The position numbers and the translations under genes were made by a program. The notes below the pieces were generated by a model that worked only from the letters and a program-made list of their open reading frames with translations, did no database searches and was not told where the DNA came from. DNA of 64,000 bases, from NCBI RefSeq assembly GCF_007097395.1, contig NZ_VKDC01000022.1:42189-106188 (forward strand), written 5' to 3'. This stretch comes from Fulvivirga sp. M361. Lineage in GTDB: Bacteria > Bacteroidota > Bacteroidia > Cytophagales > Cyclobacteriaceae. The stretch's first letter is position 1, and every line of letters starts with the position of its first letter. Of this stretch, positions 46,262 to 54,282 are shown one piece after another.

Positions 46262-46485
46262 ACTAGTGTCGTGTCAAGCCTCAATTGACGTTTAGAGTTA
46301 GATTATAAACGCTATTTGCAGTGTTGGAAAGTTCTCGGCCAGTCAGCAATCTGCAAAGGGCAGTAGGCAAAAAAGTGGAAGTTGTCCCGTATTTTTTTGC
46401 CTACTGCCCTTTGCCTACTGCCGACTTTAAGAATGAGACCTAAAAAATAGTGTAACCGCCATTTGAGGTGTGACATGACACTAGT
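46262..46485. mobile_element. MITE-like element with 29-bp terminal inverted repeats
   Basis: The first 29 bases (46262-46290, ACTAGTGTCGTGTCAAGCC...) match the reverse complement of the last 29 (46457-46485) at 24 positions. Total length is 224 bp, with no coding capacity. The centre holds a second inverted repeat: AAAGGGCAGTAGGCAAAAAA (46355-46374) and its exact complement (about 46393-46412), with a looser extension to 46341 and 46427. CTAG at both edges may be a four-base target duplication, as I recall for some IS5-group elements. The right edge contains the stop codon of the TonB receptor gene. Confidence 0.7.
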
Positions 46486-48538
46486 ACCCCAGGTTGATTT
46501 TCAGACCTGCATAATAATTTCTATCCGCCGCCGGTTGGAAATAACGTTCGCCAAAGGCATTGAGATCATTGCCAAGGCTATACCGTTCATTAGTCAGGTT
46601 ATTGACCCCACCAAATATATCCAATGTAATACCTGCCGGAAGGTCTATACGATAGCCGGCTTTAAGCAATAGCAAATGGAAATTATCGGCAAATACGGTA
46701 TTATTATCATTTAGCGGGATACGAGCATTGTGATTGTACATAACACGAGTATACCAGCCTGATTTTCCTGATAAGGTTAGCGTTGTGGACAAAGTATGCG
46801 GAGCTACTCCGGTAAGGTCATTGCCTGAGAAATCCTCGCCATCGTTTATGTAATTGTCAAAACGGAAATCGTGATAAGTATACGCTATCTGCCATACCAG
46901 ATTGCTTATCCGGGAATTAGCGTTTGAATAAACATACCATGTAGATTGTAATTCTACTCCCAGCTGATCTGTATTACCGGCATTATTAAACACTACAGTT
47001 CCTCGTTCGGTTTCTTCCTGTATGATGGTTTCATCCAGACGGAAATAAAACCCGGTAACGTCAATGTTGAGTTTGCCTTTCCAAATATTGCCTCTTATGC
47101 CTAATTCATAGTTAGCTCCTGTTTCCGGTTGGAGGTCCGTGTTCAGACTACCCTCGTTAGTCCGTATTTCCTCTACCACCGGAGGGGAGAACCCTTTGCT
47201 AAAACTGGCATGAATGGATAAGTTGCGGTCAATTTCCTTGACAATACCCAGTCTTGGGATCCATTGAGGTTCAAAAGAACGCAACAAACGGAAGGAGCTA
47301 TCCAGCGCTACGTCTGTCAACCGGAATACATCATACTCCAGTTTATTCCTGCTTAGTCCCAGGGTGACATGAATATCTCCTGGCAGGTCTATTGCTGACT
47401 TGGCAAAAAAGAAATACTGAGTTGTCCTTATCTCGTCATCAAAGTTCAGTGCCCCCGGTTGCCCCTGGTTATTTTCGAAGTTACGGGCTATGTCTGTACC
47501 TCTTTGAAATTCACCCCCCAGGATAAACATCCATTTCGTACGTCCCCATTTAGTCGTATATAAAAAACGTGTACGTCCGCCTCCGTTTTGCCGGCTTTCT
47601 CTTCGAAAATCAATGAATGTATTTTCAAAGGACTCCAGGTTCCCATACACAGTAGTAGTGTTCCTGAACTTCTCATTCCATTGGTAGGCATTAGTGAATC
47701 CTATTAATAGGTTTTGAGAGGCAAGACCAGTAGCCCTTCCAGCCAGATTTGGCCGTAGTTGTCTTGGATTTTCTTTGAATTGTTCTTCGGTGAGTCCACC
47801 GGGTATTCCATAGTTAATGTCTGAATAAAGTAAACTGGCAGAAAAGGAATGGTGCTCGTCCAATTCAAATTTACCCTGAAGCTGAAGGTTGTCACGTTTG
47901 AGATCGCTGTTTTCCCGGTAGCCATCTGCCTGCTGACGTACATAACTGGCAGATAAAACTCCTTTTTCCAGTTTTTTGTCGACGTTAGTCACGTAACGTT
48001 GCAATCCATAAGACCCCCATGTACTTGAAAAGCCCATGCTGCTACGTTCCGGTTTGGGAAAGCTTTTAATGTTTAATACCCCGCCCGTACCGGCGCCAAA
48101 AACACTGCCTGCCGGACCTTTTATGATTTCCAGGCTTGCATAATTGACCGGGTCCAACAAATTCAGAGGAGTTTCCCCTGTAGGCCGTGTAAATGGGATA
48201 TCATTCCAATATACTTTAACATTTCGCACTCCAAAAGGGGCACGAAGAGAGCTGCCACGAATAGCTACTCTGTAACTGCCCGGGGACCTTTCTTCAAAAC
48301 GGATACCGGGTAAGGTATTCACCGGAAATACTACAGATGTTTGATCAAAGGCATTTATTTGTTTTGTATCTAGTGTGCTTATGGCCCCGGGAGTTTCGAG
48401 AAGCCGTTTGTTGCCATCAAAACCTACTACCACTACCTGACTTAGCAACTGACTGCTGATAGTATCCTGTTCCTGTGCTATTACCAAATGATTTATGAAG
48501 GAAAGGAGAATATAAAATACAACAGGAAGTCTATTCAT
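46481..48538 (-). CDS. TonB-dependent receptor
   Basis: A 685-residue outer-membrane receptor. A signal peptide (to about 21) is followed by the TonB-box region (SQVVVVGFDGNKRLLETPGA), a plug domain (YRVAIRGSSLRAPFGVRNVK, SLEIIKGPAGSVFGAGTGGV) and a 22-strand-type barrel (KGFSPPVVEEIRTNEGSLN, ELGIRGNIWKGKLNIDVTGF) ending GGVNNLTNERYSLG and YYAGLKINLGY. It resembles siderophore or cobalamin-type receptors rather than SusC; the ligand is unknown. The stop codon TAG is inside the edge of the MITE-like element at 46262-46485, so the last residues or the stop may be set by that insertion. Confidence 0.92.
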   Translation of the reverse strand: MNRLPVVFYILLSFINHLVIAQEQDTISSQLLSQVVVVGFDGNKRLLETPGAISTLDTKQINAFDQTSVVFPVNTLPGIRFEERSPGSYRVAIRGSSLRAPFGVRNVKVYWNDIPFTRPTGETPLNLLDPVNYASLEIIKGPAGSVFGAGTGGVLNIKSFPKPERSSMGFSSTWGSYGLQRYVTNVDKKLEKGVLSASYVRQQADGYRENSDLKRDNLQLQGKFELDEHHSFSASLLYSDINYGIPGGLTEEQFKENPRQLRPNLAGRATGLASQNLLIGFTNAYQWNEKFRNTTTVYGNLESFENTFIDFRRESRQNGGGRTRFLYTTKWGRTKWMFILGGEFQRGTDIARNFENNQGQPGALNFDDEIRTTQYFFFAKSAIDLPGDIHVTLGLSRNKLEYDVFRLTDVALDSSFRLLRSFEPQWIPRLGIVKEIDRNLSIHASFSKGFSPPVVEEIRTNEGSLNTDLQPETGANYELGIRGNIWKGKLNIDVTGFYFRLDETIIQEETERGTVVFNNAGNTDQLGVELQSTWYVYSNANSRISNLVWQIAYTYHDFRFDNYINDGEDFSGNDLTGVAPHTLSTTLTLSGKSGWYTRVMYNHNARIPLNDNNTVFADNFHLLLLKAGYRIDLPAGITLDIFGGVNNLTNERYSLGNDLNAFGERYFQPAADRNYYAGLKINLGY

Positions 48539-48737
48539 TTATTTTCAAAGGTTTGGCAAGCGATGTAATAATACCCATGCAGGCCTGACCTGGTTTTGTT
48601 TTGGTATTACGTAACCAGGGTAACGAGCCGGGTGGCAATGTAACAAGCATAATTGAAATACCAGCTCATGTCAACAATAAGCTTGTTTAAAATCATGATT
48701 ATAACAATCATTTGCGGCATAGAGCACCAAAAATGAA

Positions 48738-48772
48738 ATAAAAAAGGATTGCCCCGATCTTCGAGACAATCC
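48738..48772 (-). terminator. Rho-independent terminator after bactofilin
   Basis: Read on the minus strand, GGATTGTCTCG and CGGGGCAATCC form an 11-pair stem with two G-T pairs and the loop AAGAT, followed by TTTTTT. It lies 26 bp after the bactofilin stop. Confidence 0.85.
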
Positions 48773-48797
48773 AATTTTAGGTTTTGGTTGTTTACTG

Positions 48798-49238
48798 CTA
48801 AATGGCTTTTTTGATCGCAGATTCTTTAAGGGGTTCTTTGGCTTCCAGGTTAGTTTTTAGCTCGATTTTGCTCAGTCCCTGGCCCATTTTGCATTTTCCT
48901 TCGAATTTTGCTCCGGACTCTACAACTAACTTATCCGTGACAATATTCCCAAGAATTTTACACTGAGGTTTTAATGTAAGCAAGTCAGTCACCTCTATGG
49001 ACCCCTTCACTTCCCCTTCCACTTCAGATACCTGGGCCAGTACATTGCCTTCTATGACAGCGGACGGACCGATAGCTACTTTTGATTTGGAGACGACATC
49101 TCCGATAATTCTTCCTTCCACACGGATATTGCCGTAAGTTTGAATATTTCCGGAGAAGGTGCTGCCTTTGCCTATGATATTATTAGAACTCAGTGCATCT
49201 TGCGTTACTTTCTCCTCGTGGGAATTATTTTTGAACAT
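48798..49238 (-). CDS. Bactofilin
   Basis: A 146-residue polymer-forming cytoskeletal protein. The central beta-helix domain (about 20-115) shows the six-residue periodicity of the family: GKGSTFSGNIQTYGNIRVEG, RIIGDVVSKSKVAIGPSAVI, EGNVLAQVSEVEGEVKGSIE. Short disordered ends flank it. Bactofilins form nucleotide-free filaments that help set cell shape or place envelope enzymes. No peptidoglycan-hydrolase partner gene is adjacent here. Confidence 0.94.
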   Translation of the reverse strand: MFKNNSHEEKVTQDALSSNNIIGKGSTFSGNIQTYGNIRVEGRIIGDVVSKSKVAIGPSAVIEGNVLAQVSEVEGEVKGSIEVTDLLTLKPQCKILGNIVTDKLVVESGAKFEGKCKMGQGLSKIELKTNLEAKEPLKESAIKKAI

Positions 49239-49376
49239 TATGGTTATTTTAAGGTGGTATTTAAGTTCAAATTAAAGACTATTATTCACAGTGTAAGATA
49301 TGAACTCTTTTAGGTGCAATATTAGCAGTTAAACCAACAAAATAAAGGGTAGCCGAAATAAACATTTGTATAAGAT

Positions 49377-50255
49377 ATGACAGAATTTTCTCCTTTGATC
49401 ATTGGCGCTATGCGTTTAGGTAATTGGGGGGCTGGTTTTTCCCAAAAAGCACTTCAGCAGTTTGTAGAAGGGTGTATAGAGCTGGGTTTAAATACATTCG
49501 ATCATGCGGATATTTATGGAGATTATACTACTGAAGGGGATTTCGGGCAGCTCCTTAAAGAAACCCCTTCTTTAAGGACTAAGATGAAACTTATTACCAA
49601 ATGTGGTATAAGAATGGTGTGTAATAACCGGCCGGAAAATTTAATTAAATCCTACGATACGAGTAAAGACTATATTATAGGTTCGGTTGAGAAGTCATTG
49701 GTACAACTGGGTACTGATCATATAGACCTTTTACTACTTCATCGTCCGGACTTTTTATTGGATCCGCATGAAGTGGCGGGTTGTTTTGATTCACTTCAAC
49801 GTTCTGGGAAAGTACTGGCTTTTGGGGTCTCCAACTTTTCACCAGCCAAATATGAATTGTTAAATAGCTTTTTCCCGTTGGTGACGAATCAGGTAGAGAT
49901 TTCACTTTTGAAAAGAAATGCGTTTACAGATGGTACGCTGGATCAATGTATTCGTCATAAAATAAGGCCTATGGCGTGGTCACCGGTTGGAGGAGGAGCT
50001 CTTTTCAAAGATTCGGAAGATCCGGTTATGAAAAGGATACATAAGGCAGGAAAAGAGCTATGCGAAAAATACAATTGTGAATTGGACCAATTACTTTATG
50101 CGTGGTTACTTTTACACCCGGCGCAAATAATCCCTGTGCTGGGTACATCTAATGTAGAACGGGTTAGGTCCGCCCATGAGGCCCTTTCATTACGCCTCGC
50201 ACGAGAAGATTGGTATTTACTTTGGACAGCCGCTACTGGTCAGGAGGTAGAATAA
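49377..50255 (+). CDS. Aldo/keto reductase
   Basis: A 292-residue NADPH-type aldo/keto reductase resembling E. coli YdhF. The start MTEFSPLIIGAMRLGNWGAG gives the beta-barrel entry; the catalytic Asp and Tyr are in FDHADIYGDY, Lys in LITKCGI and His in LLLLHRPDFLLDPHEV. The C-terminus IIPVLGTSNVERVRSAHEAL binds the cofactor phosphate. The substrate is not known. The following alkyltransferase-like gene starts 4 bp after this stop, so the two are one operon. Confidence 0.94.
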   Translation: MTEFSPLIIGAMRLGNWGAGFSQKALQQFVEGCIELGLNTFDHADIYGDYTTEGDFGQLLKETPSLRTKMKLITKCGIRMVCNNRPENLIKSYDTSKDYIIGSVEKSLVQLGTDHIDLLLLHRPDFLLDPHEVAGCFDSLQRSGKVLAFGVSNFSPAKYELLNSFFPLVTNQVEISLLKRNAFTDGTLDQCIRHKIRPMAWSPVGGGALFKDSEDPVMKRIHKAGKELCEKYNCELDQLLYAWLLLHPAQIIPVLGTSNVERVRSAHEALSLRLAREDWYLLWTAATGQEVE

Positions 50256-50259
50256 AACT

Positions 50260-50598
50260 ATGAAAAAGGACAAAACATCATTTTTTGAAGATGTATACGA
50301 AGTGGTAAAACTTGTGCCAAGAGGACGTGTAACCAGTTACGGTGCAATAGCACACTACCTGGGCACTAAAGGAAGTGCAAGAATGGTAGGCTGGGCGATG
50401 AATGCGGCTCATGGCCTTGATGACGTGCCGGCTCACAGAGTAGTCAACCGACAAGGTCTGCTCACCGGTAAAAACCATTTTGCCACACCTACGGCTATGC
50501 AGGAACGGCTGGAGAGCGAAGGAATATGTGTTTCTAACGATAAGATAGAAAACTTCAAAGACCTTTTTTGGGACCCGTCCATAGCATTAGGTTTGTGA
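50260..50598 (+). CDS. Alkyltransferase-like (ATL) protein of the MGMT family
   Basis: A 112-residue protein with the MGMT DNA-binding fold (VPRGRVTSYGAIAHYLGTKG, ARMVGWAMNAAH). The active-site PCHR of true O6-methylguanine-DNA methyltransferases reads PAHRVVNRQGLLTG, so the acceptor Cys is replaced by Ala. ATL proteins of this type flip O6-alkylguanine and hand the lesion to nucleotide-excision repair instead of repairing it. It is cotranscribed with the aldo/keto reductase. Confidence 0.93.
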   Translation: MKKDKTSFFEDVYEVVKLVPRGRVTSYGAIAHYLGTKGSARMVGWAMNAAHGLDDVPAHRVVNRQGLLTGKNHFATPTAMQERLESEGICVSNDKIENFKDLFWDPSIALGL

Positions 50599-50836
50599 TA
50601 AAGGAGCCTTACTAAGGCTTGATGAAACTCCGCTACCTGAACTGACAGTCAGGGCAAATAGTTTTACTTGATAATTATCTGACTGAAAGGCGAATGGGCA
50701 TAGCGTAATTACGCTTAATTGTTAAACCCAATACGAATGGCGGATCATTATAGGATAGCTTTTCCCAAAAAGGGAAATAGTGCCATCATGAATGCATCTA
50801 AAACCATGATTTTGGCCTTCTTTCCACAGGTAAGTG
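50599..50836. other. Spacer after the ATL gene
   Basis: No gene is visible. AGCCTT...AAGGCT (50605-50619) is a six-pair hairpin just after the ATL stop without a T run, and TTTCCCAAAAAGGGAAA (about 50763-50780) is another small hairpin. The first may help end the operon transcript. Confidence 0.35.
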
Positions 50837-50971
50837 TTTTGGCACTCAGCTTGTAATACATCCAATAATTTTAGGTTAAGGTTTAGTTAAGAATTGCGCT
50901 GTACCGTTGTTTAAGTTGGTTTTAATGGTGTACAGCTTGGCCGTTTCAAATATGGAACGGCCATTCTTTTT
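50837..50971 (+). ncRNA. Candidate small RNA, unit A of a duplicated pair
   Basis: A stretch beginning TTTTGGCACTC, with the conserved core TTGTTTAAGTTGGTTTTAATG, CAGCTTGGCCGTTTC, then a terminator (GGCCGTTTC, loop, GGAACGGCC at 50939-50962, then TTCTTTTTT). It matches unit B at 51191-51318 along its whole length. No convincing coding frame is shared by both, so a regulatory RNA or a duplicated leader is the more likely identity. Confidence 0.45.
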
Positions 50972-51190
50972 TAAAGTCGTCCTTAAACATATCTTGTGAT
51001 ATCCATTCATTTTCCGACTATTCCTTAAAGCTCAAATTTTTTGACAGGTATTTGACTGACTTGCTTCAGGAGTTGCGAAATAGCTTATGCTAAACTCTTG
51101 TCAATCAGTTCTTAATGGGAATTTATTCCCAAATCAAGACATCGGTCTGTTGGAAAAACGCTCATAAATAGCTTAAAACCAATGTTTTGC

Positions 51191-51318
51191 TTTTGGTATA
51201 CACCTTGTACACTAAAAAATAATTTAGGTTAGATAATGATAATGATGCTGTGCTCATTGTTTAGTTGGTTTTAATGTGTGCAGCTCGGCCGCTTCTTTAA
51301 TTAGAGCGGCCTTTTTTT
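51191..51318 (+). ncRNA. Candidate small RNA, unit B of a duplicated pair
   Basis: The second copy, 354 bp after unit A. It starts TTTTGGTATAC and has the core TTGTTTAGTTGGTTTTAATG, then CAGCTCGGCCGCTTC. It ends in a hairpin (GGCCGCT/AGCGGCC at 51287-51311) and seven T. The hairpin's right arm and T run also encode the last residues of the symporter gene on the other strand. A short frame with ATG at 51237 (MIMMLCSLFSWF) exists only here. Confidence 0.45.
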
Positions 51319-52754
51319 ATCAGCATCAATCCCAGGAAGGTCAAAAATCCATTTACGATCAATATCTCAAAACCAAACTGATATCCTGCCAGTAACTCTT
51401 CACTGAATTCACTTAATAAATAGGCGACGATTGGTGAAACGATACAGACAAGTGGTACCCATGCATCCCGCACTTTCCAGGTGGAAAAAAGTCCGAATGT
51501 ATACAGGCCCAGCAATGGTCCGTAAGTATAGCCTGCTGCTTTAAAGACGGAACTAATGACTGCTTCATCATTGATCATTTGAAAGAACATGATCACTCCA
51601 AAAAGTAGTGCAGAGAAGCCAAGATGAACCATCAGCCGTGTTTTTCTTTGCTTACTTCGCATGGCGATGGTATCCTCCGGAAGAAAATTCAGGAAGTCTA
51701 CACAAAATGACGTTGTCAGTGCGGTGAGGGCCGAATCGGCGCTGCTGTAAGCTGCTGCGGTAATGCCTAACAAAAAGAGTATACCTGCCACTAATGGGAA
51801 GTGGTTGAGCGCCAGCATAGGAAACAGGTCATCGGTTTTTTCGGGTAGTGTAATGCCATTTTTTGTGGCGTAAATGTATAATAACGCGCCTAAAGAAAGA
51901 AAAAGTAGATTAACCACCACCAATGTGATGGAAAACCAGAACATGTTTTTCTGAGCGTCTCCCAGGGTTTTGCAGGTGAGGTTCTTTTGCATCATGTCCT
52001 GATCCAACCCGGTCATTACGATAGCTATAAAGGCCCCTGAAAAGAACTGTTTGAAGAAATTAATTTTTGGCTTCCAGTCCCAAAAAAATATTTGTGAGTA
52101 TTCACTGTCCTGGATAATGGAGGTTAGTGTACTGAAAGAAAGCCCGAGGTCGGTACGTATAAGATCAATCACTACGACTACAGCCAGTAGCATGAACAGG
52201 GTTTGTAGTGTATCTGTCCAAACTATCGTCTTGATACCACCTCTGAAAGTATATAGCCAGATCAGAGAGATGGTGATCAGGACAGTCAGACTGAACGGTA
52301 TCCCCCAGCTGTCAAAAATGGCAATTTGTAATACTCCGGCGACAAGAAACAGTCGGAATGCAGCTCCTATAGTTCTTGAAAGCAGAAAATAAAAAGCGCC
52401 TGTTTTGTATGACCAAAAGCCAAACCTGTCTTCTAGGTAACCGTAGATGGAGATTAGTTTGAGACGATAATATAGTGGCATCAGGACTGTTCCTATGACC
52501 AGATAGCCTACTAAGTAGCCCAGTACCATCTGCATGTAGGAGAACTGTGTACTGGATACCCAGCCTGGAACAGAAATAAAAGTTACCCCGGACAGGGAGG
52601 CCCCGATCATGCCAAAAGCTACTAAAAACCATGGTGACTGCCGGTTTCCTGTAAAAAAGGTATTGGAATCTGTTTTCCGCGAGGTGAGCAGAGAAATCAA
52701 AATTAGAAGCAGGAAGTAGGAAGAGATTATTGTGACAACAAGATTTGCACTCAT
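51297..52754 (-). CDS. Sodium:solute symporter
   Basis: A 485-residue SSS-family transporter with about 13 membrane helices. The first is at 5-25 (VVTIISSYFLLLILISLL), followed by the family core WFLVAFGMIGASLSGVTFIS, FYFLLSRTIGAAFRLFLVAG and ITAAAYSSADSALTALTTSF. It moves an organic solute with sodium; the solute is not evident. The last codons overlap the terminator of unit B on the plus strand. It is divergent from clpS. Confidence 0.93.
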   Translation of the reverse strand: MSANLVVTIISSYFLLLILISLLTSRKTDSNTFFTGNRQSPWFLVAFGMIGASLSGVTFISVPGWVSSTQFSYMQMVLGYLVGYLVIGTVLMPLYYRLKLISIYGYLEDRFGFWSYKTGAFYFLLSRTIGAAFRLFLVAGVLQIAIFDSWGIPFSLTVLITISLIWLYTFRGGIKTIVWTDTLQTLFMLLAVVVVIDLIRTDLGLSFSTLTSIIQDSEYSQIFFWDWKPKINFFKQFFSGAFIAIVMTGLDQDMMQKNLTCKTLGDAQKNMFWFSITLVVVNLLFLSLGALLYIYATKNGITLPEKTDDLFPMLALNHFPLVAGILFLLGITAAAYSSADSALTALTTSFCVDFLNFLPEDTIAMRSKQRKTRLMVHLGFSALLFGVIMFFQMINDEAVISSVFKAAGYTYGPLLGLYTFGLFSTWKVRDAWVPLVCIVSPIVAYLLSEFSEELLAGYQFGFEILIVNGFLTFLGLMLIKKGRSN

Positions 52755-52818
52755 AAGATGTAAAGTATCTTTTAAATTTGTAATAATTTTTTATTTTTGA
52801 CAAAATAATGCGGTTACT

Positions 52819-53103
52819 ATGATGTCATTCGGATACGAAGAACAGGAACTTGTTGAATTGCTTGAAGAAGCAGATGTGACCGACGTTAAAGATCTTATGG
52901 TTTTTAACGATGATGTAAACACTTTCGATCACGTGATCAATACACTGATCAGGGTGTGCAATCATTCTGCTGAACAAGCGGAACAATGTGCTATGATCAT
53001 CCATTACAGAGGTAAATGCTCCGTTAAAAAAGGGGAGTTCAAGTTCCTCAAGCCTATGCAGGAGGCTATTTGTGACGCTGGTATCGATGCCCGGGTAGTT
53101 TAA
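52819..53103 (+). CDS. clpS: ClpS, N-end-rule adaptor of Clp protease
   Basis: A 94-residue adaptor that binds the ClpC/ClpA N-domain and delivers proteins with destabilising N-terminal residues. The substrate pocket motif VFNDDVNTFDHVI is intact, followed by ALLY-type spacing (IIHYRGKCSVKKGEF) and the C-terminal DAGIDARVV. An alternative ATG at 52822 would remove one residue. Its unfoldase partner ClpC is encoded about 36 kb upstream in this window. Confidence 0.93.
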   Translation: MMSFGYEEQELVELLEEADVTDVKDLMVFNDDVNTFDHVINTLIRVCNHSAEQAEQCAMIIHYRGKCSVKKGEFKFLKPMQEAICDAGIDARVV

Positions 53104-53212
53104 GCAAAGCCATACCTGGTAACAGCCTTTCCACTTACAAAATTTTCAAATTATGCACTAAAAGAATTGTGTACAGTGTTTTGCATGCTACTTTAATTAT
53201 CTTTAAACGTAT

Positions 53213-53824
53213 ATGGAGTATCCTTCTAAGTTGGTAGAAAGTGCTGTTGGTGAAATTTCAAAACTTCCCGGTATTGGTAAGAAAACGGCGCTAAGACTGG
53301 TGTTGCATCTATTGAAGTCAGGAGAAATTACTACTTACGCATTGACGGAAGCATTGAATGACCTGAGGTCAAAAATCAAATATTGCCAGGAGTGTCAAAA
53401 TATTTCTGATGACGACATTTGCCGAATTTGTGCTTCACATCGCAGGGACCGTACTACTTTGTGTATAGTAGAAGATACCCGGGATGTGCTTGCCATAGAA
53501 AATACGGCACAATATCAAGGTTTGTATCATGTGTTAGGAGGAGTTATATCACCCATAGATGGCATTGGCCCGGGAGAGTTGAACATTGAAAAATTAATGG
53601 AGCGAATTTCAAGTTCCGAAAGCGAATGCAAAGAGATCATTTTTGCACTTAGCCCTACGATGGAGGGGGATACCACCGCCTTTTATCTTACTAAAAAACT
53701 GAAAGCCTTTGACCTTAAAATCAGTACCATAGCTCGTGGTATTCCTATTGGAGGTGAATTGGAATATGCAGATGAAGTTACCCTTGGGAGAAGCATCCTG
53801 AGCCGCACTAATTATCAGCAATAG
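53213..53824 (+). CDS. recR: Recombination mediator RecR
   Basis: A 203-residue protein, the standard length. An N-terminal HhH region ([17 protein letters not shown]) is followed by the zinc finger C-x2-C...C-x2-C ([16 protein letters not shown]) and a Toprim domain ([35 protein letters not shown]). RecR works with RecO and RecF to load RecA at gaps. It is usually placed next to dnaX or ybaB, which are not here. A weak hairpin lies further downstream. Confidence 0.96.
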   Translation: MEYPSKLVESAVGEISKLPGIGKKTALRLVLHLLKSGEITTYALTEALNDLRSKIKYCQECQNISDDDICRICASHRRDRTTLCIVEDTRDVLAIENTAQYQGLYHVLGGVISPIDGIGPGELNIEKLMERISSSESECKEIIFALSPTMEGDTTAFYLTKKLKAFDLKISTIARGIPIGGELEYADEVTLGRSILSRTNYQQ

Positions 53825-54111
53825 ATCAGGGAAAGTGCTGTTTACATGTTGTTATGACCATGGCATGAAAATGACAATAAAAAGGTCTTATTGAATGACA
53901 AAACATCGATGGTTGTACCTCAGCACTATTTGAAAAATCATTAACATACATCAACAAACTCAGTCTATTGGCAGAATAGGCCCATGTTATGCTCTTCATA
54001 TATAGTATGTGTGACACTGCGGTGACAAAGCTGGTAAAGTAGATTATATCCACTCTCCCGTTATTCAAGTTACACGAAGTTTAAACTCTCTGATCTGTTG
54101 TGTATTAGAGC

Positions 54112-54143
54112 AAAAAATGACCAACCTTGGTCATTTTTTTTTG
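54112..54143 (+). terminator. Rho-independent terminator
   Basis: AAAAAATGACCAA (54112-54124) pairs with TTGGTCATTTTTT, followed by more T. It lies about 290 bp after recR, so it ends either a long recR 3' tail or an unknown short transcript in 53825-54111. Confidence 0.75.
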
Positions 54144-54282
54144 ATTTAATTTTCAACTGTTTTGCTCCCCTAAAACTTTTGTAAAGGATTTATTTTTTAT
54201 GTCTTAACGGATTCATTATGACTTGATCTGCGCTGTAGACTGGCTTTATAAGAATCATATTTTTTCAATTAAAAAAGTGTAA

